Part shown: piece after piece, positions 1 through 11,185 of the stretch
Layout: each line of letters begins with the position of its first letter
How positions within the stretch are numbered: position 1 is the first letter of the stretch
Source of the DNA: Paulinella micropora
Lineage: Eukaryota; Cercozoa; Imbricatea; Euglyphida
NCBI GenBank assembly: GCA_009731375.1
Contig: BJOX01000009.1
Span: 1,042,481-1,093,488 of the forward strand
Reading direction: 5' to 3'
DNA length: 51,008 nt
Program-made: the position numbers and the translations under genes
Notes under the pieces: generated by a model
Told to the model about the DNA's origin: nothing
The model's input: the letters and a program-made list of their open reading frames with translations, nothing else
Database searches by the model: none

Positions 1-228
1 GAGAGTGAGTGAGAGTGAGTGAGAGTGAGTGAGAGTGAGTGAGAGTGAGTGAGAGTGAGTGAGAGTGAGTGAGAGTGAGTGAGAGTGAGTGAGAGTGAGA
101 GTGAGTGAGAGTGAGTGAGTGAGTGAGTGAGTGAGTGAGAGTGAGTGAGAGTGAGTGAGAGTGAGTGAGAGAGTGAGTGAGTGAGTGAGTGAGTGAGTGA
201 GTGAGTGAGTGAGTGAGTGAGTGAGTGA
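1..228. repeat. (GAGAGTGAGT)n microsatellite
   Basis: The window opens inside an array of GAGAGTGAGT units that degrades to plain GTGA repeats. It is cut by the window edge, so its full length is unknown. No gene is visible between its end and the next array near 395. Confidence 0.95.
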
Positions 229-394
229 AGCTTCTGGAAAGGTGTCTGACATTGCAGAAAGCGCAACAATCAATATATAATGCCTTTTTCAGCGCAATTC
301 TTGGCAGTTTTGCGGGCAATTATGGAGATTCAGGACGCTTTTTTATGGACTAGAAAGAAAAGGAGCGCAGACCAATGTCCGATCAAGCGAGCTG

Positions 395-600
<206 letters not shown>

Positions 601-777
601 NNNNNNNNNNNNNNNNNNNNNNNNNNNNNNNNNNNNNNNNNNNNNNNNNNNNNNNNNNNNNNNNNNNNNNNNNNNNNNNNNNNNNNNNNNNNNNNNNNNN
701 NNNNNNNNNNNNNNNNNNNNNNNNNNNNNNNNNNNNNNNNNNNNNNNNNNNNNNNNNNNNNNNNNNNNNNNNNNNNN
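601..777. other. Assembly gap (177 N)
   Basis: A run of N starting inside the TACC array. It removes the 5' junction of the dispersed repeat copy that starts at 778. Confidence 0.99.
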
Positions 778-1167
778 TTATGTCGTGCCTAGCCATACGC
801 CTAGAGTCACATGCCGAAATAGCGACGGGAAGCACAATTCTGTTCCCTCAGGGTGCCCTTTCTCGCTTGTTGAGCCCGGAATAAAACCCACAGTGCTCTG
901 TCGGTTTATACTAGACTGTCGAACAGTCTCGAAACTCCATCTGCTTACTGGGCCCTCTGTAATGGAGGTGGGAGCTCGTTCTGCAAGGGGCGCTTTATGG
1001 AACGAGCCCTGGCCCCGCCTGGTACTAGGGAGCTTTGGTATTGCCTGTATCAGTCCCTTCCGTGCAAACATCACGGCTTAGCTGGGCATCGGGTTAATAC
1101 TTTACCCACAGACTTCCTTGGTTGACGAAATCAGAAGCTCCTTTTTTCTGACATTAGTCGATATCTC
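778..1167 (+). mobile_element. TATC-tailed dispersed repeat, copy 1
   Basis: This block of about 390 bp recurs at 25358-25801 (same strand) and 48485-49035 (opposite strand) at well over 90% identity by eye. It ends in CGATATCTCATC and runs straight into a (TATC)n array, as does copy 3; copy 2 has a gap at that point. Inside it are a perfect hairpin at 913-929 (AGACTGT, loop CGA, ACAGTCT) and a second stem pairing GCTCGTTC with GAACGAGC. A constant 3' end, variable 5' end and simple-sequence tail are hallmarks of non-LTR retroposons (LINE or SINE). No long ORF is present, so a SINE-like or 5'-truncated LINE element is the likeliest reading; that class is inferred. Confidence 0.65.
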
Positions 1168-1437
<270 letters not shown>

Positions 1438-1458
1438 ATCTATCTTATCTTATCTTAT

Positions 1459-1490
<32 letters not shown>

Positions 1491-1998
1491 TATCTTCTTA
1501 TCTGTATCCTATCTTACCTTATCTTATGTTATCTTATCTTTATCTTATCTTTATCTTTATCTTATCTTATCTTTATCTTATCTTATCTTTATCTTGTCTT
1601 ATCTTTATCTTATTTTATCGTTATCTTATATTATCTTTATCTTATCTTATCTTTATCTTATCTTATCAAATCTTATCTCATTTTTATCTTTTCTTATCTC
1701 TATCTTATCTTATCTTTCTCTTGTCTGATCTTTATCTTATCTTATCTTTATCTTATCTTAACTTTATCTTATCTTATCTTTATCTTATCTTATCTTATCT
1801 TATCTTTATCTTTATCTTATCTTATCTTTATCTTATCTTATCAAATCTTATCTTATCAAATCTTATCTTATCAAATCTTATCTTATCAAATCTTATCTTA
1901 TCAAATCAAATCTTATCAAATCAAATCTTATCAAATCAAATCTTATCAAATCAAATCTTATCAAATCAAATCTTATCTTTCTTATCTATCTTTTCTTG

Positions 1999-2032
<34 letters not shown>

Positions 2033-2100
2033 TATCTTATTATCCTATATTATCTTATCTTATCTTTTCTTTTCTCTTCTCTTCTTTTCTTTTTCTTTTT
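1438..2100. repeat. (CTTAT)n pentanucleotide array and derivatives
   Basis: Units of CTTAT, CTTTAT and, from about 1840 to 1975, CAAAT/CTTAT mixtures show successive variant expansion. Open frames across this stretch are repeat translations, not genes. Confidence 0.93.
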
Positions 2101-2306
2101 CTTCTTTTCTTTCTATCTATCTATCTATCTATCTACCTCTACCTATCTACCTACCTATCTACCTACCTATCTACCTACCTACCTATCTATCTATCTATCT
2201 ATCTATCTATATATATCTATCTATCTATCTATCTATCTCTACCTACCTACCTACCTACCTATCTATCTATCTATCTACCTACCTATCTACCTACCTACCT
2301 ACCTAC

Positions 2307-2340
<34 letters not shown>

Positions 2341-2400
2341 GTCTATCTATCTATTTGTCTGTCTGTCTGTCTGCTAGTTCGGTGTGACCAGATCTGTTTG

Positions 2401-2437
<37 letters not shown>

Positions 2438-2440
2438 GTC
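2101..2440. repeat. Mixed TATC/TACC and (AT)n arrays
   Basis: TATC and TACC blocks alternate to about 2365, followed by TGTC units and a short (AT)n tract at about 2400-2437. The next 120 bp are unique and show no gene. Confidence 0.9.
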
Positions 2441-2559
2441 TATCTTCTCTATCTATCTGTCTATCCATCGTATGTTTATCTGTCTGCGAGACTCATGTGG
2501 CCCTGCGTCTGGTTTGTCTGTAGCATTGTAGTATTCGCAGATGAGGCTGAATTCCTAGT

Positions 2560-2575
2560 AAACTACTACTACTAG

Positions 2576-2608
<33 letters not shown>

Positions 2609-2647
2609 CACTACCACTACCACTACCACTACTACTACTACTACTAT

Positions 2648-2719
<72 letters not shown>

Positions 2720-2727
2720 CACTACCA

Positions 2728-2772
<45 letters not shown>

Positions 2773-2787
2773 TACACCACCACCACC

Positions 2788-2824
<37 letters not shown>

Positions 2825-2843
2825 GTACTACTACTACTGCTAT

Positions 2844-2882
<39 letters not shown>

Positions 2883-2924
2883 CACTACCACCACCATCTT
2901 CTTCTTCTTCTTCTTCTTCTTCTC

Positions 2925-2979
<55 letters not shown>

Positions 2980-3047
2980 TTCTTCTTCTTCTTCTTCTTC
3001 TTCTTCTTCTTCTTCTTCTTCTTCTTCTTCTATTTCTTCTCTTCTTC
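2560..3047. repeat. (ACT)n/(ACC)n then (TTC)n trinucleotide arrays
   Basis: An ACT array with ACC patches runs to about 2894, followed by a TTC/TCT array ending about 30 bp upstream of the start codon at 3075. The TTC tract would form part of the promoter or 5' leader. The related TCT tracts inside the gene encode poly-serine. Confidence 0.93.
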
Positions 3048-3074
3048 TCTCTTTTGGCGTGTGCCTGTGCAGAC

Positions 3075-5357
3075 ATGCTGGCTGGGTCCGTGGAGTCGCT
3101 CTTGGGGCTTCACTCCGACTCGGAGGAAGGGCACACCCGGCCTCGCAATCGACCTCCTCCTCCTCCTTCATCATCATCATCATCATCATCATCTTCTTCT
3201 TCTTCTTCTTCTTCTTCTTCTTCTTCTTCTTCTTCTTCTTCTTCTTCTTCTTCTTCTTCTTCCAAGCAGAGGAAACGAAGAAAGAAGCTTGGGAATGGTA
3301 ATGGCGGTCAGTTGGACATGCAGCCGATGCCGTTGCCCAGCCAGCAGACAAAAGAAAGAAACAAAAATTCTTCTTCTTCTTCTTCTTCTTCTTCTTCTTT
3401 TTCTTCTTCTTCTTCTTCTTCTTCTTCTTCTTCTGCGGATGCTCCGCACAAGAGAAGCAAGCACAAGGAGGACAAGGACAAGAAGGAAATACTTGCATCA
3501 GCAGCCAACGGATCGCCAAAGAAACACAAGATACAGACAGCCCAGAAAGCACTGCAAGAGAGCCAGCAAACAGAAGCGCCGAATGGGCCGCGAAAGAAAA
3601 GAAATAAGCATGCACAGCCAGCGGCGCCAGAGAGCAGCGGGGACGAGAACAAGGACATGGCGGAGGAGACGGGCGGTGCTGGGGCAAAGGAAGAGGAGGA
3701 GGAGGAGGACGACGACGAGGAGGAGGAGGAGGAGGACGAGGAGGATTCAGATGGCAGCGGAGAAAGTGAGCGAGGCAAGGGCACGCCTTCGGAAACCAAG
3801 AGCAGGAAAGAACTGCGGCGTGAAAAGAGGAGGCAAGACAGCATGGAGAAGAAGAAGAAGATAAAGGCGCTCAAGCAGGCAGTCGCACACGCCACACCCG
3901 AACAGTTGATGGCAAAGCTTCAGGCGGTCCACACTCAAAAAATTCGCCAAGCGTTACGAACGGCGAAGAAGCGACAGGTGGTAAAACTGTTGAAGAAGAA
4001 GAAAACGCTTGCTGGAGCACTAGCCAACTCAGAGGAAAGGAAAGCGGGGCAGCAAGTGTGGCTGGAGGACCAGGAGGACTCAGCACAGGAGGGCGTTGTG
4101 CGCAAACAGAACAAGAACGTCGCCAAGGAGAAGCCGTCCCAAACACCACAGGACATAGAAAATGACATGGACAAGGTGAAGAAGCTGGATACGGAGGTGC
4201 TGGCAGAGCAGGGATGGAAGGTGCACTTATTCAAACAGAAAGCAACATGGCCTGAATCCATGGATGTGCGCGACCGCGAGCTGGCCAATTTGATACTGCA
4301 GAGCCCTCTCGCAAAAAGCGAATACGAGAATATGATTTCGGTGCTGAAGAAGACGTTTAAGAACACACTCAAACAAGGCACGAGAGAGGAACAGGTGGAG
4401 AAGAAGAAGGAGAAGAAGCAGAAGGCTAAGCAGCTCAAAGAGCGAGCCAAGCGAGAAATAGAGCAGAAGATCACGAGGCTTCAGAAGCAGTTCCGGGAGG
4501 GGACGGTGCTGGACACGCTGGTGCAAGGGGTGGAGAAGTATGGCTGCTTCTTGGAGTTCTTTGGTGGCACGGAGTCTTACCGCGCCCTATGCCATCATAG
4601 CGAGATGGACCTGCCACCTGGTGCTACGCCCCGCAGCTTGTACCAGGTGGGGCAACGGCTGCGAGCAGTGGTCAAGGGCGTGGACCCGGACAGCGGCAAG
4701 ATCTCTCTCTCCTTGAAACAAGCCAGATTTCCCCAGGGCAGCAGCCCCAATCCGCCCGCCAACGAGCAGTTCGCACCGCTGCCCGCGCCAGCTGCATCGG
4801 GTGCTGGCCCGGCCGGGGTCGCAGGTGGTGGGGCCAGCGGGCCAGGGCGGGCTGGCAGCACGACGCAGAAGCCCCGAGCCGAGAGTATCTTCCTCAGCTC
4901 CCTGCAGGGGCAAGACGCGATCAGGAATCAGGCATCTGTCCTGGCGGACCGGCGTGAGTTCCTCAAGCTCAGCAAAGGTGCGGGCAAGCGATTGGGGCAA
5001 CGCGACAGGCGCAAGCTGGTTCGTCGTGTGTTCGGTCAGAACGCAAAGCCTGTTCCCGCCCCCGCCGCTCCAGTGAAGAGAGATGTCAAGCCTAACCCCA
5101 TGAATCGCAAGGCCAGACGGCAAGCGCTGCGGGAGGGAAAAATTGTGCCGCCTGCCGCAACAGTGCCGTCGCTCGCCACCGCCGCCGCCACGCCTCGTCC
5201 CTCCCACAAAAGGCCTGCGATGGCTGCGGGTGGCTCGACCAGTACTTCCGCGGCCCAACTGCACCCGTCCTGGGCGGCTGCCAAGAGACAAAAAGTGCAG
5301 AAGATATCACTGCAAACATCGGCAAACTGCGTAGATTTGGGTGACGATTCTGATTAA
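3075..5357 (+). CDS. Predicted nucleolar ribosome-biogenesis protein: S1 domain plus BUD22-like C-terminus
   Basis: An intact 760-residue ORF ending in TAA. The frame is open to a TTG at 3054, but the first ATG at 3075 gives the likely eukaryotic start. Order along the protein: poly-Ser tracts near residues 32-65 and 100-120, a Lys-rich stretch, an acidic Glu/Asp run at about 205-230, Lys/Arg-rich helical segments (about 250-470, probably coiled coil), then an S1 RNA-binding fold at about 474-549 ending in the typical GKISLSLK. The C-terminal part has NPMNRKARRQAL (674-685) and LHPSW (729-733). These resemble the NRxGQRARRxL and LHPSWEA motifs of BUD22/SRFBP1, proteins of 40S subunit biogenesis. 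Strong basic and acidic tracts fit a nucleolar protein. Residue coverage and the absence of stops make the gene secure; the name rests on motif recall. No intron is evident. Confidence 0.85.
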   Translation: MLAGSVESLLGLHSDSEEGHTRPRNRPPPPPSSSSSSSSSSSSSSSSSSSSSSSSSSSSSSSSKQRKRRKKLGNGNGGQLDMQPMPLPSQQTKERNKNSSSSSSSSSSFSSSSSSSSSSSADAPHKRSKHKEDKDKKEILASAANGSPKKHKIQTAQKALQESQQTEAPNGPRKKRNKHAQPAAPESSGDENKDMAEETGGAGAKEEEEEEDDDEEEEEEDEEDSDGSGESERGKGTPSETKSRKELRREKRRQDSMEKKKKIKALKQAVAHATPEQLMAKLQAVHTQKIRQALRTAKKRQVVKLLKKKKTLAGALANSEERKAGQQVWLEDQEDSAQEGVVRKQNKNVAKEKPSQTPQDIENDMDKVKKLDTEVLAEQGWKVHLFKQKATWPESMDVRDRELANLILQSPLAKSEYENMISVLKKTFKNTLKQGTREEQVEKKKEKKQKAKQLKERAKREIEQKITRLQKQFREGTVLDTLVQGVEKYGCFLEFFGGTESYRALCHHSEMDLPPGATPRSLYQVGQRLRAVVKGVDPDSGKISLSLKQARFPQGSSPNPPANEQFAPLPAPAASGAGPAGVAGGGASGPGRAGSTTQKPRAESIFLSSLQGQDAIRNQASVLADRREFLKLSKGAGKRLGQRDRRKLVRRVFGQNAKPVPAPAAPVKRDVKPNPMNRKARRQALREGKIVPPAATVPSLATAAATPRPSHKRPAMAAGGSTSTSAAQLHPSWAAAKRQKVQKISLQTSANCVDLGDDSD

Positions 5358-6407
5358 TATTGAACAAACTACCTCGTCATGTTGATTTTCCCTTTCGCTT
5401 GAAAAAAGCGAGTGGTGTGATGTATTCAAATTCTATTGGCATGTGCCTCGCCAAAAAAATTGTATGTTTAATTGCGAGTCGAAAATCAGCGAGCAGTCGA
5501 ACTTGATACATGGAAAAGGTTGAGAGTGGCTAGATTACCTTAGTGTCAGTGGATCATTCAGCCGAACTGACCAGAAGAATCCATGCATTTGAATCGTCTG
5601 ATAGACTGCACTTAACCCTTCAGTCACCCTCTTTTTCCGCGGCCGCATCTAGCTGTGACAAAGTCACCTTTTTCTTGTACTACTTTCCTTTTCATTCTTC
5701 GTCTTTCCATTCATTCCTACGACTTGGTGGCAAGCTTTTGTTGTATAAAGACTTATTGTGTAGAAAAAGAAGAAAATTTATCTCGAAGTTAAATGGACGG
5801 TCTTAAGATGATGAAAAAGGTGTTCAGTTCGCCTGCTTCTCCGCCGATCTTAGCGTGCTTGACCAAAGTCCTGTAACCACGCTCGCTTACTGGCACGGTA
5901 ACTTGAGTTGAAATCCACACGCTGACAGTGCCCGTCGTACTGGGACTTATATTATATTTACTAGTGAATAGATAGACATGAGTTGAGCTCTTTGTCCTAT
6001 ACGTCAGCAGTGTCACATATGTAATGGTCTGACCTTCTTGTACCGCTGACCTTTTCTAGTCCAGAGCGGACGGTCCGGCCCACAACGCCTGGGCGCGGCC
6101 CCCGCCCGACCTTGGGGCCCCGTCATGTTTTGGCCGGCCCGAATGTCTGGGGCTCAATGGGCTCGGACAATTTTATTAATAATGTATTTAGTCATACCTG
6201 CCCACCCGGGCCCCAATCATCCGGCTGCCCCCGGACCGTCAATTGAATTCAGTACATATTTTACCTATATCACTCTAAGTGTAACGGTGGTGAATTCAAA
6301 ACCTGCTTCAAGTTGGCGGACGGTTTGCCGGGGGTTGTGGCCGCCCGCTAAGGGGCTCGGACCGTCCGTCTTGAGTATGCCACGGTATATTATATTAATA
6401 GTCACTC
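5358..6407. other. Intergenic, no gene recognised
   Basis: The sequence downstream of the nucleolar gene has only short frames without recognisable domains. A GC-rich patch at about 6060-6240 stands out from AT-richer surroundings. I see no promoter, RNA gene or repeat that I can support. Confidence 0.6.
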
Positions 6408-6687
6408 ATATTGCTGTTGACATTCAAGACAACAAAAAAAATTGATTTTTCTGTTTTGGTTGGAATTTCAGTTTTGGTTGGAATTTTGATTTTGGGTGAA
6501 AATTTGAATTTTTCAAATTAACTGCTATATTCGTCCGCAAAATATCGTAAATTTTCGCGAAATGTTACCGTTAAATTTGAAAATTTGAATTTTTGTCACA
6601 AAAATGAAAAACTGTCACAAAAATGAAAATCTGACACAAAAATGAAAAACTAATTTTTGTTGTTGTCTTGAATGTCAACAGCAATAT
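6408..6687. mobile_element. MITE-like element with 36-bp terminal inverted repeats
   Basis: The left end 6408-6443 and right end 6652-6687 are inverted copies matching at 35 of 36 positions; both ends carry ATATTGCTGTTGACATTC reading inward. TA dinucleotides at both outer edges fit a TA target duplication as used by Tc1/mariner elements. The 208-bp interior is AT-rich, has no ORF, and contains repeated CACAAAAATGAAAA units. Non-autonomous DNA transposon is the best reading; the superfamily is a guess. Confidence 0.7.
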
Positions 6688-6799
6688 ATATTAATGTCAG
6701 GCTCTAATAAAATACAATAAAGTTTGACCCGGGAGTCTCGTTGTCCAGGCACGGTAGGTTATGAGCCGGCCCTTGCCAGCGGCGCGGCGAGTCTAACTC

Positions 6800-8275
6800 T
6801 GACACTTCTCCCCCCCGCCGGAGCGCGCTCACCCCTATGCGCGCGAGAAGCCGAACTTACACCGCCGCCGACCAACCTCGAGATAGAATGCAAATACGAA
6901 CCTGAGTGACTCCCGGTCGTCGCCGTACTCGTGTTAATGTATTAAACAATATTTCAAGTTGGACCATTTGCCAACACTTACACTGCGTAAGATTTCAAGT
7001 CAAGTTTGAGTAACTTCAACGGTTAGGCCATTCGCCAACACTTCGACCCGCCCCACCCGTCGCCCGATAGTACAGGTACCCGTCATCATGAAGTGGTAAG
7101 TGTTCTCGAGTAATATCAGTTCCCGCAAGCCTGAATAAAGCCGTTGCCCATTACTTATACGCCATATTACTCGAACCCGAGATCCTCCTTATAGCCACTG
7201 ATCGAAGACGATCTCGCGGAAGCCCAGCGACGCACCGCCAAGCAACCCCGACAGTACACCCAGAGTACCTACAGCTCGGAACCAGCCCCAGGAGTGATGG
7301 ATTACCTCCCTGTCTGGCGGTTTAATAACCGATAACTGTCCTAACGATATTAAGAATAAGGAATACCTAAAGTAGTGACTCCGTAGACTCCAGACCAAGG
7401 ATACTACAGACAGACCGGAACGGTATTAATAAGTAATGCTATGTTATGTACCGGGTGGGCCGGCCGGGCATAATGCCTTCTCCCCCCCGAGCGCGCTCAC
7501 CCCTATGCGTGCGAGACTCAAAGTCGAAGAGGCTTACACCGCCGCCGTTGCCAACCTCGGGATAGAATGCAAATAAGTACGAACCTGAGTGACGGTCGTC
7601 GCCGTACTCGTCAGTATTAATGAATTAAACAATAGTGATTTCCAGGCGAGTCACAACTTGTTGGGCCACTCAGTGACTGGCATTCGCCAACACTTACACT
7701 GCGTAAGATTTTGAGTGACTTCAAGTTGCCAGGCGGGCCATTCGCCAACACTTCGTCCCGCCCCCGCCCGTCGCCCGATAGTACAGGTACCAGTCACGCC
7801 GGTCACGTTATCATGCCACCGAAGTCACTGTGACACAGTGTTAAGTGGCTTCGAGTATTGTGATAGTATTAATATTGTACTACTACTGAATATATTAATA
7901 AGTGTCACAATGGTACGATATTTAATAACAGATACTACTGTCTAACGATATGAAGACTGAGGGAATATCTAAAATGGGACTCCGTAGCCTTCAGACCAAA
8001 GATAACCGACAGACCGGAACGGTCAGTATTGCCATTATATACCGGGTGGGCCGGCATAATCCCTTCTCCCTCCCCGAGCGCGCCCACCTCTATGCGCGCG
8101 AGAAGTAAAACATACACCGCTGACCGCCCTCGGATAGAATGCAAATACAGATCTGAGTGACGGTCGTTGTTCCAACCGTATTGATAAATCCGATGACAGC
8201 CATTTTGAGTTGAAACATCCTCCCCGGCCCCTAGTCACTCATCGTCCCCCCGACCTAGTGTCGGTCTATACTATC
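6800..8275. repeat. Terminal block of element A, tandemly repeated 2-3 times
   Basis: The segment containing GAGCGCGCTCACC, a GATAGAATGCAAATA stretch and CCGGGTGGGCCGG recurs at about 6806, 7479 and 8065, giving periods of about 673 and 592 bp. A related single block lies at 20137-20580 on the other side of element A: ACAATGGTACGATATTTAAT appears at about 7907 and 20137, and CGACCTAGTGTCGGTCTATA at about 8250 and 20557. This is best explained as the 3' LTR region (element on minus strand) with internal duplication. An older repeat into which A inserted is possible. Confidence 0.55.
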
Positions 8276-9747
8276 CCGGCCTATACTAAGTTGAGTGTGC
8301 CGTGCCACCCGTAGTAATGTTCCATCCGCCTCCTCTTTGCGCCTCCCTCGCCATAGCCCGACGCCTGTCGATTCCGCCACTTCGAGCCGATTCGAAGCTC
8401 ACCACTGAAACCCAGCCCATAAACTTGCCACTTGCATCCACTCGAATTTCCCGCAGGCGTGCCCCTGATCCCCACCGATGATTCTTTCCGGCTTTTAATA
8501 GCCCCCTGATGCCCCCCTGCTCGTTGTAGTCCGGTCGCTCAGCCCAGAGGTAACAGAGGCAAGGAAAGGCTCCCCCGGATCTTTGCTACCCCCACCAAGG
8601 CCCATCCCGCTCTGAAACGCCATGCTTGAAACGAACCTGAGAGCCGATAACACAGATGATATATATATCCACTATCCTTCCTCTCAATCATCCCTTCTCC
8701 CCCCGAAGGGTCCGAGTCCTCCTTCGATTCCGCGTATAGTCCCCCTTATACCGCTTTCTCGAGTTCGTTTATGCCCCGCTCGACTTATAATATCTAGTAT
8801 AATATCTAGTGTCCCCCCCTTTTGTTTGCCCCTTGATCATGAGTTGGTCCGCATTGCCACTCCCCCCCCTCGGTCATCGATATCTATAATCTCTTTCATC
8901 TCGTCTTTCTGATCTTTCATGTCGCTGGTCCTCGCCCCCTCTCCTCTCCCTATACTATCCCCCCCTCCCCCTTTTATCTATTCTATCCATCCTATTGACT
9001 ATCCCTGTAAACTATCCTGTCTACCCCGTTTCACCCCCCTACTCCCTCTCTGTCTAAGCTGGTATGGCCTATTCGCATCTATCTCATCCGCTGCCCATAT
9101 ACCCCTTATTCCTCAAAGTCTGATGTGCGGCATTCATCACTAGTGGAAAATGAGAAACCCGGGCCGCTCCGCTTCCGCTTACCCCTTCCTCGCGCCTATA
9201 AGGCAGAAAGCATATTTGTTATGTTAGTCCTCATCATATCCGCATATTCCGCTAATATATTTTTCTAAATATATCCTCTAACCCCGTAAACCTCATTATA
9301 TGCCTCTTGTATCCGTAAGCCTGTATGCCCGATGTAATATGTCAGTAAACCGCTATATTCCGCAAAATCTTATTGTCATAAGATAGTTGTAAACCGCTAT
9401 TGTCATCCTCTTAGTAATATATGAATAGACCGCTATAGTCCGCTGTATAGTGATATAAGAATAAGAAACCGCGATATTTGCAAGATATATACCTCGTGTG
9501 ACCGATGTTGGTGTAATGTGGCCCACCGCTGTACCTATGAAGGTAAAGTATGTAATCCTCTCCCCCCCTCCCCTCTCTATCACCCTCGATTATACCGCTT
9601 TTCCGCTTTTGTTTTCCGCTTTCCTCTCATATGATGTTATTTTTAGCGCTTTCCTCGATTATACTGATTTTACAGCATTGTCTCTTTTTTGTTCTTCATC
9701 TCCTATCTCTATCTTTTCTTCTTCTACCCTCGACCGTCGCTCCTCTG
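8276..9747. other. Pyrimidine-rich noncoding 3' region of element A
   Basis: No coding frame with recognisable content is present. The plus strand is C/T-rich, notably at 8920-9050 and 9556-9585. The second tract is a polypurine run on the element's strand and a possible PPT. Around 9230-9490 short CCGC-containing phrases recur in AT-rich sequence. Confidence 0.45.
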
Positions 9748-9936
9748 TTACTGTGCCCGTCTTCGTGCTCTGGTCGTACGACCCCCCGTGGTTGGCCGCT
9801 TTTTACCCCTGGATTCCGTCGCCGCTGGTGGCGCCCCGACAAACTCGAAGGGTAACCCCGCCCCCTCTATCTCGTCCCATACATGTGCCGGTATTCGCCG
9901 CTCCTCTGTTAGCTCAAACCGGATGTTCAGTACCAA
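9748..9936 (-). pseudogene. Element A pol: last part of the C-terminal module
   Basis: A 62-codon frame that continues the module of the preceding ORF after a one-frame shift near 9930. It aligns with the end of element B (32087-32240): shared pattern VLxIxFxL, then IPxxxWDxxE, then VGxPP and a basic tail. The frame ends with TAA. Conservation between two otherwise divergent elements shows it is real coding sequence, broken here by a frameshift. Confidence 0.65.
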
Positions 9937-10799
9937 CCTCGGCCTCTTTGGATGGTGTATGGGATATGGTCCTCGTCATCCAGCTTGATGGTGGCATCCC
10001 ATATTTCTCTGTGCTTGCCCCCCTTCTCCAGAAATACCGGGTCAAATCGCCTCGCCTTCTCCTCGTGCAACTCATCACTACTCCTCCAAAATTGCATCAC
10101 TGGCATGATTCCGCTCCCCGCTTTATGTTTCGATGTTCCCCCCAAACTGAGTATCTGCATGACGTAAAAGTCATCCATCGTGTCATCACTCACTTCCTTA
10201 GCCGCTGGATGCATCAAGTAGAACTTTCCTTTTTTCCACTTGCTTTTCTCTATCTCTCCCGGGTTTGTCACCCAATGTCCTCCCGCGTTTTTCACCTCAA
10301 TGGAACTTTCCGGAGCCTTTGGCTTCGGTGGCCTTCCCGGTCCCCGCTTCCCCTGATCCGCTTGGACGTTCGCCCCTTGCCCCTGCGCCACCATCTGCTT
10401 TGTCGTCTCTTCCGCCAACCCCTCTTTCTTGTCTTCTTGCCGCTGCCGTTCCTCGTCCCTCTTTTGTTTCTGAGAGATCCTCTCGTGCGAGCCCGTCGCC
10501 ACTTCTGCAATAGCCTCCTCCAACCGCTTTTTCTCTTCCGGGTCCTGTTCCCAAGACACCTGTTCCCTCAATCTCGCGATCTCCTCCGCCCTCTGAGACC
10601 GGGTTAACAAAGGCTGCGGATTACCGCATTGATCCGCTGTCCGCTGTAGAGCCTCCTTCTCCGTCTCATAATCCAATAGGAAAGGCGAAAACTTAACCAG
10701 CCTCCTCACATGGACTATCTCCTCCTTATTCGACTGTTGGTGTCGGATCTTGTAGTTATAAGCCGCTGTTTGTTTCATGATCTGGTCGGCTCCTACCAT
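9927..10799 (-). pseudogene. Element A pol: integrase GPY-like end, linker and conserved C-terminal module
   Basis: The frame starts in the region matching the integrase GPY/F motif of element B (ADQIMKQTAAYNYKI here, GPYQIMEQMGPLNYKI in B). A HVRRLVKFSPFLL stretch, a Glu/Lys/Gln-rich linker of about 130 residues and a GRPPKPK AT-hook-like motif follow. It then enters the shared module: FYLMHP, DDTMDDFYVMQI, PVMQFWRS, WDATI. The module has no family name I recognise. It sits where chromoviral integrases carry a chromodomain, so a role in binding or targeting chromatin is plausible but inferred. Confidence 0.7.
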
Positions 10800-10904
10800 T
10801 TTTCATACAGTTTCGTGGAGACCCCCACCGGTACGTTCGGGCAGTATAGGAGCACCGTGTCCCCCTCATTGAACTCCACGTGCTTGTATTGCCTCTGCCC
10901 CTTC

Positions 10905-11123
10905 TCATCCTGCTCTCATCGCCGCTTCCCGATGCTTGGTTACGATTTGTTCCGCTTCCGCTAAAGCTCGCAACCGCACCGCCATCAGCTCGATTGGTTG
11001 GTATAACGCCTTGTGTTGCATCGCATCCTGTGGTGTATTCAAGACCTTCCCAAACACCATCTGGTGTGGACATAGCCGCGCCCGCTCCCCCAACGTTAAC
11101 GATGACGAACCCAGGTTATTCAC
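10905..11123 (-). pseudogene. Element A pol: integrase C-terminal fragment
   Basis: The fragment carries LCPHQMVFGK and IELMAVRLRALAEAEQIV, aligning with VSPYQLVYGR and ELFGVRLRAKMEAEQIV in element B. It is offset in frame from the catalytic core upstream, so at least one indel lies between 11123 and 11186. The stretch at 10800-10904 continues the same region in shifted frames. Confidence 0.65.
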
Positions 11124-11185
11124 CGCGAAGGTGAACGCTTGTAGTACCTCAGGCCACTTGGTCTGTCCGTTTTGGAAGTATATTT

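Noticed and set aside
1074-1132. tRNA-type pol III promoter in the TATC-tailed repeat
   Set aside because: An A-box-like CGGCTTAGCTGG lies at 1074-1085, but the B-box at the right distance (GGTTGACGAAATC) is poor, and the position is near the 3' end, where a SINE promoter is not expected.
2767-3687. Antisense frame with poly-Lys and poly-Glu runs opposite the host gene
   Set aside because: It is the reverse strand of the trinucleotide arrays and of the Ser/Glu tracts of the real gene, with no independent motif.
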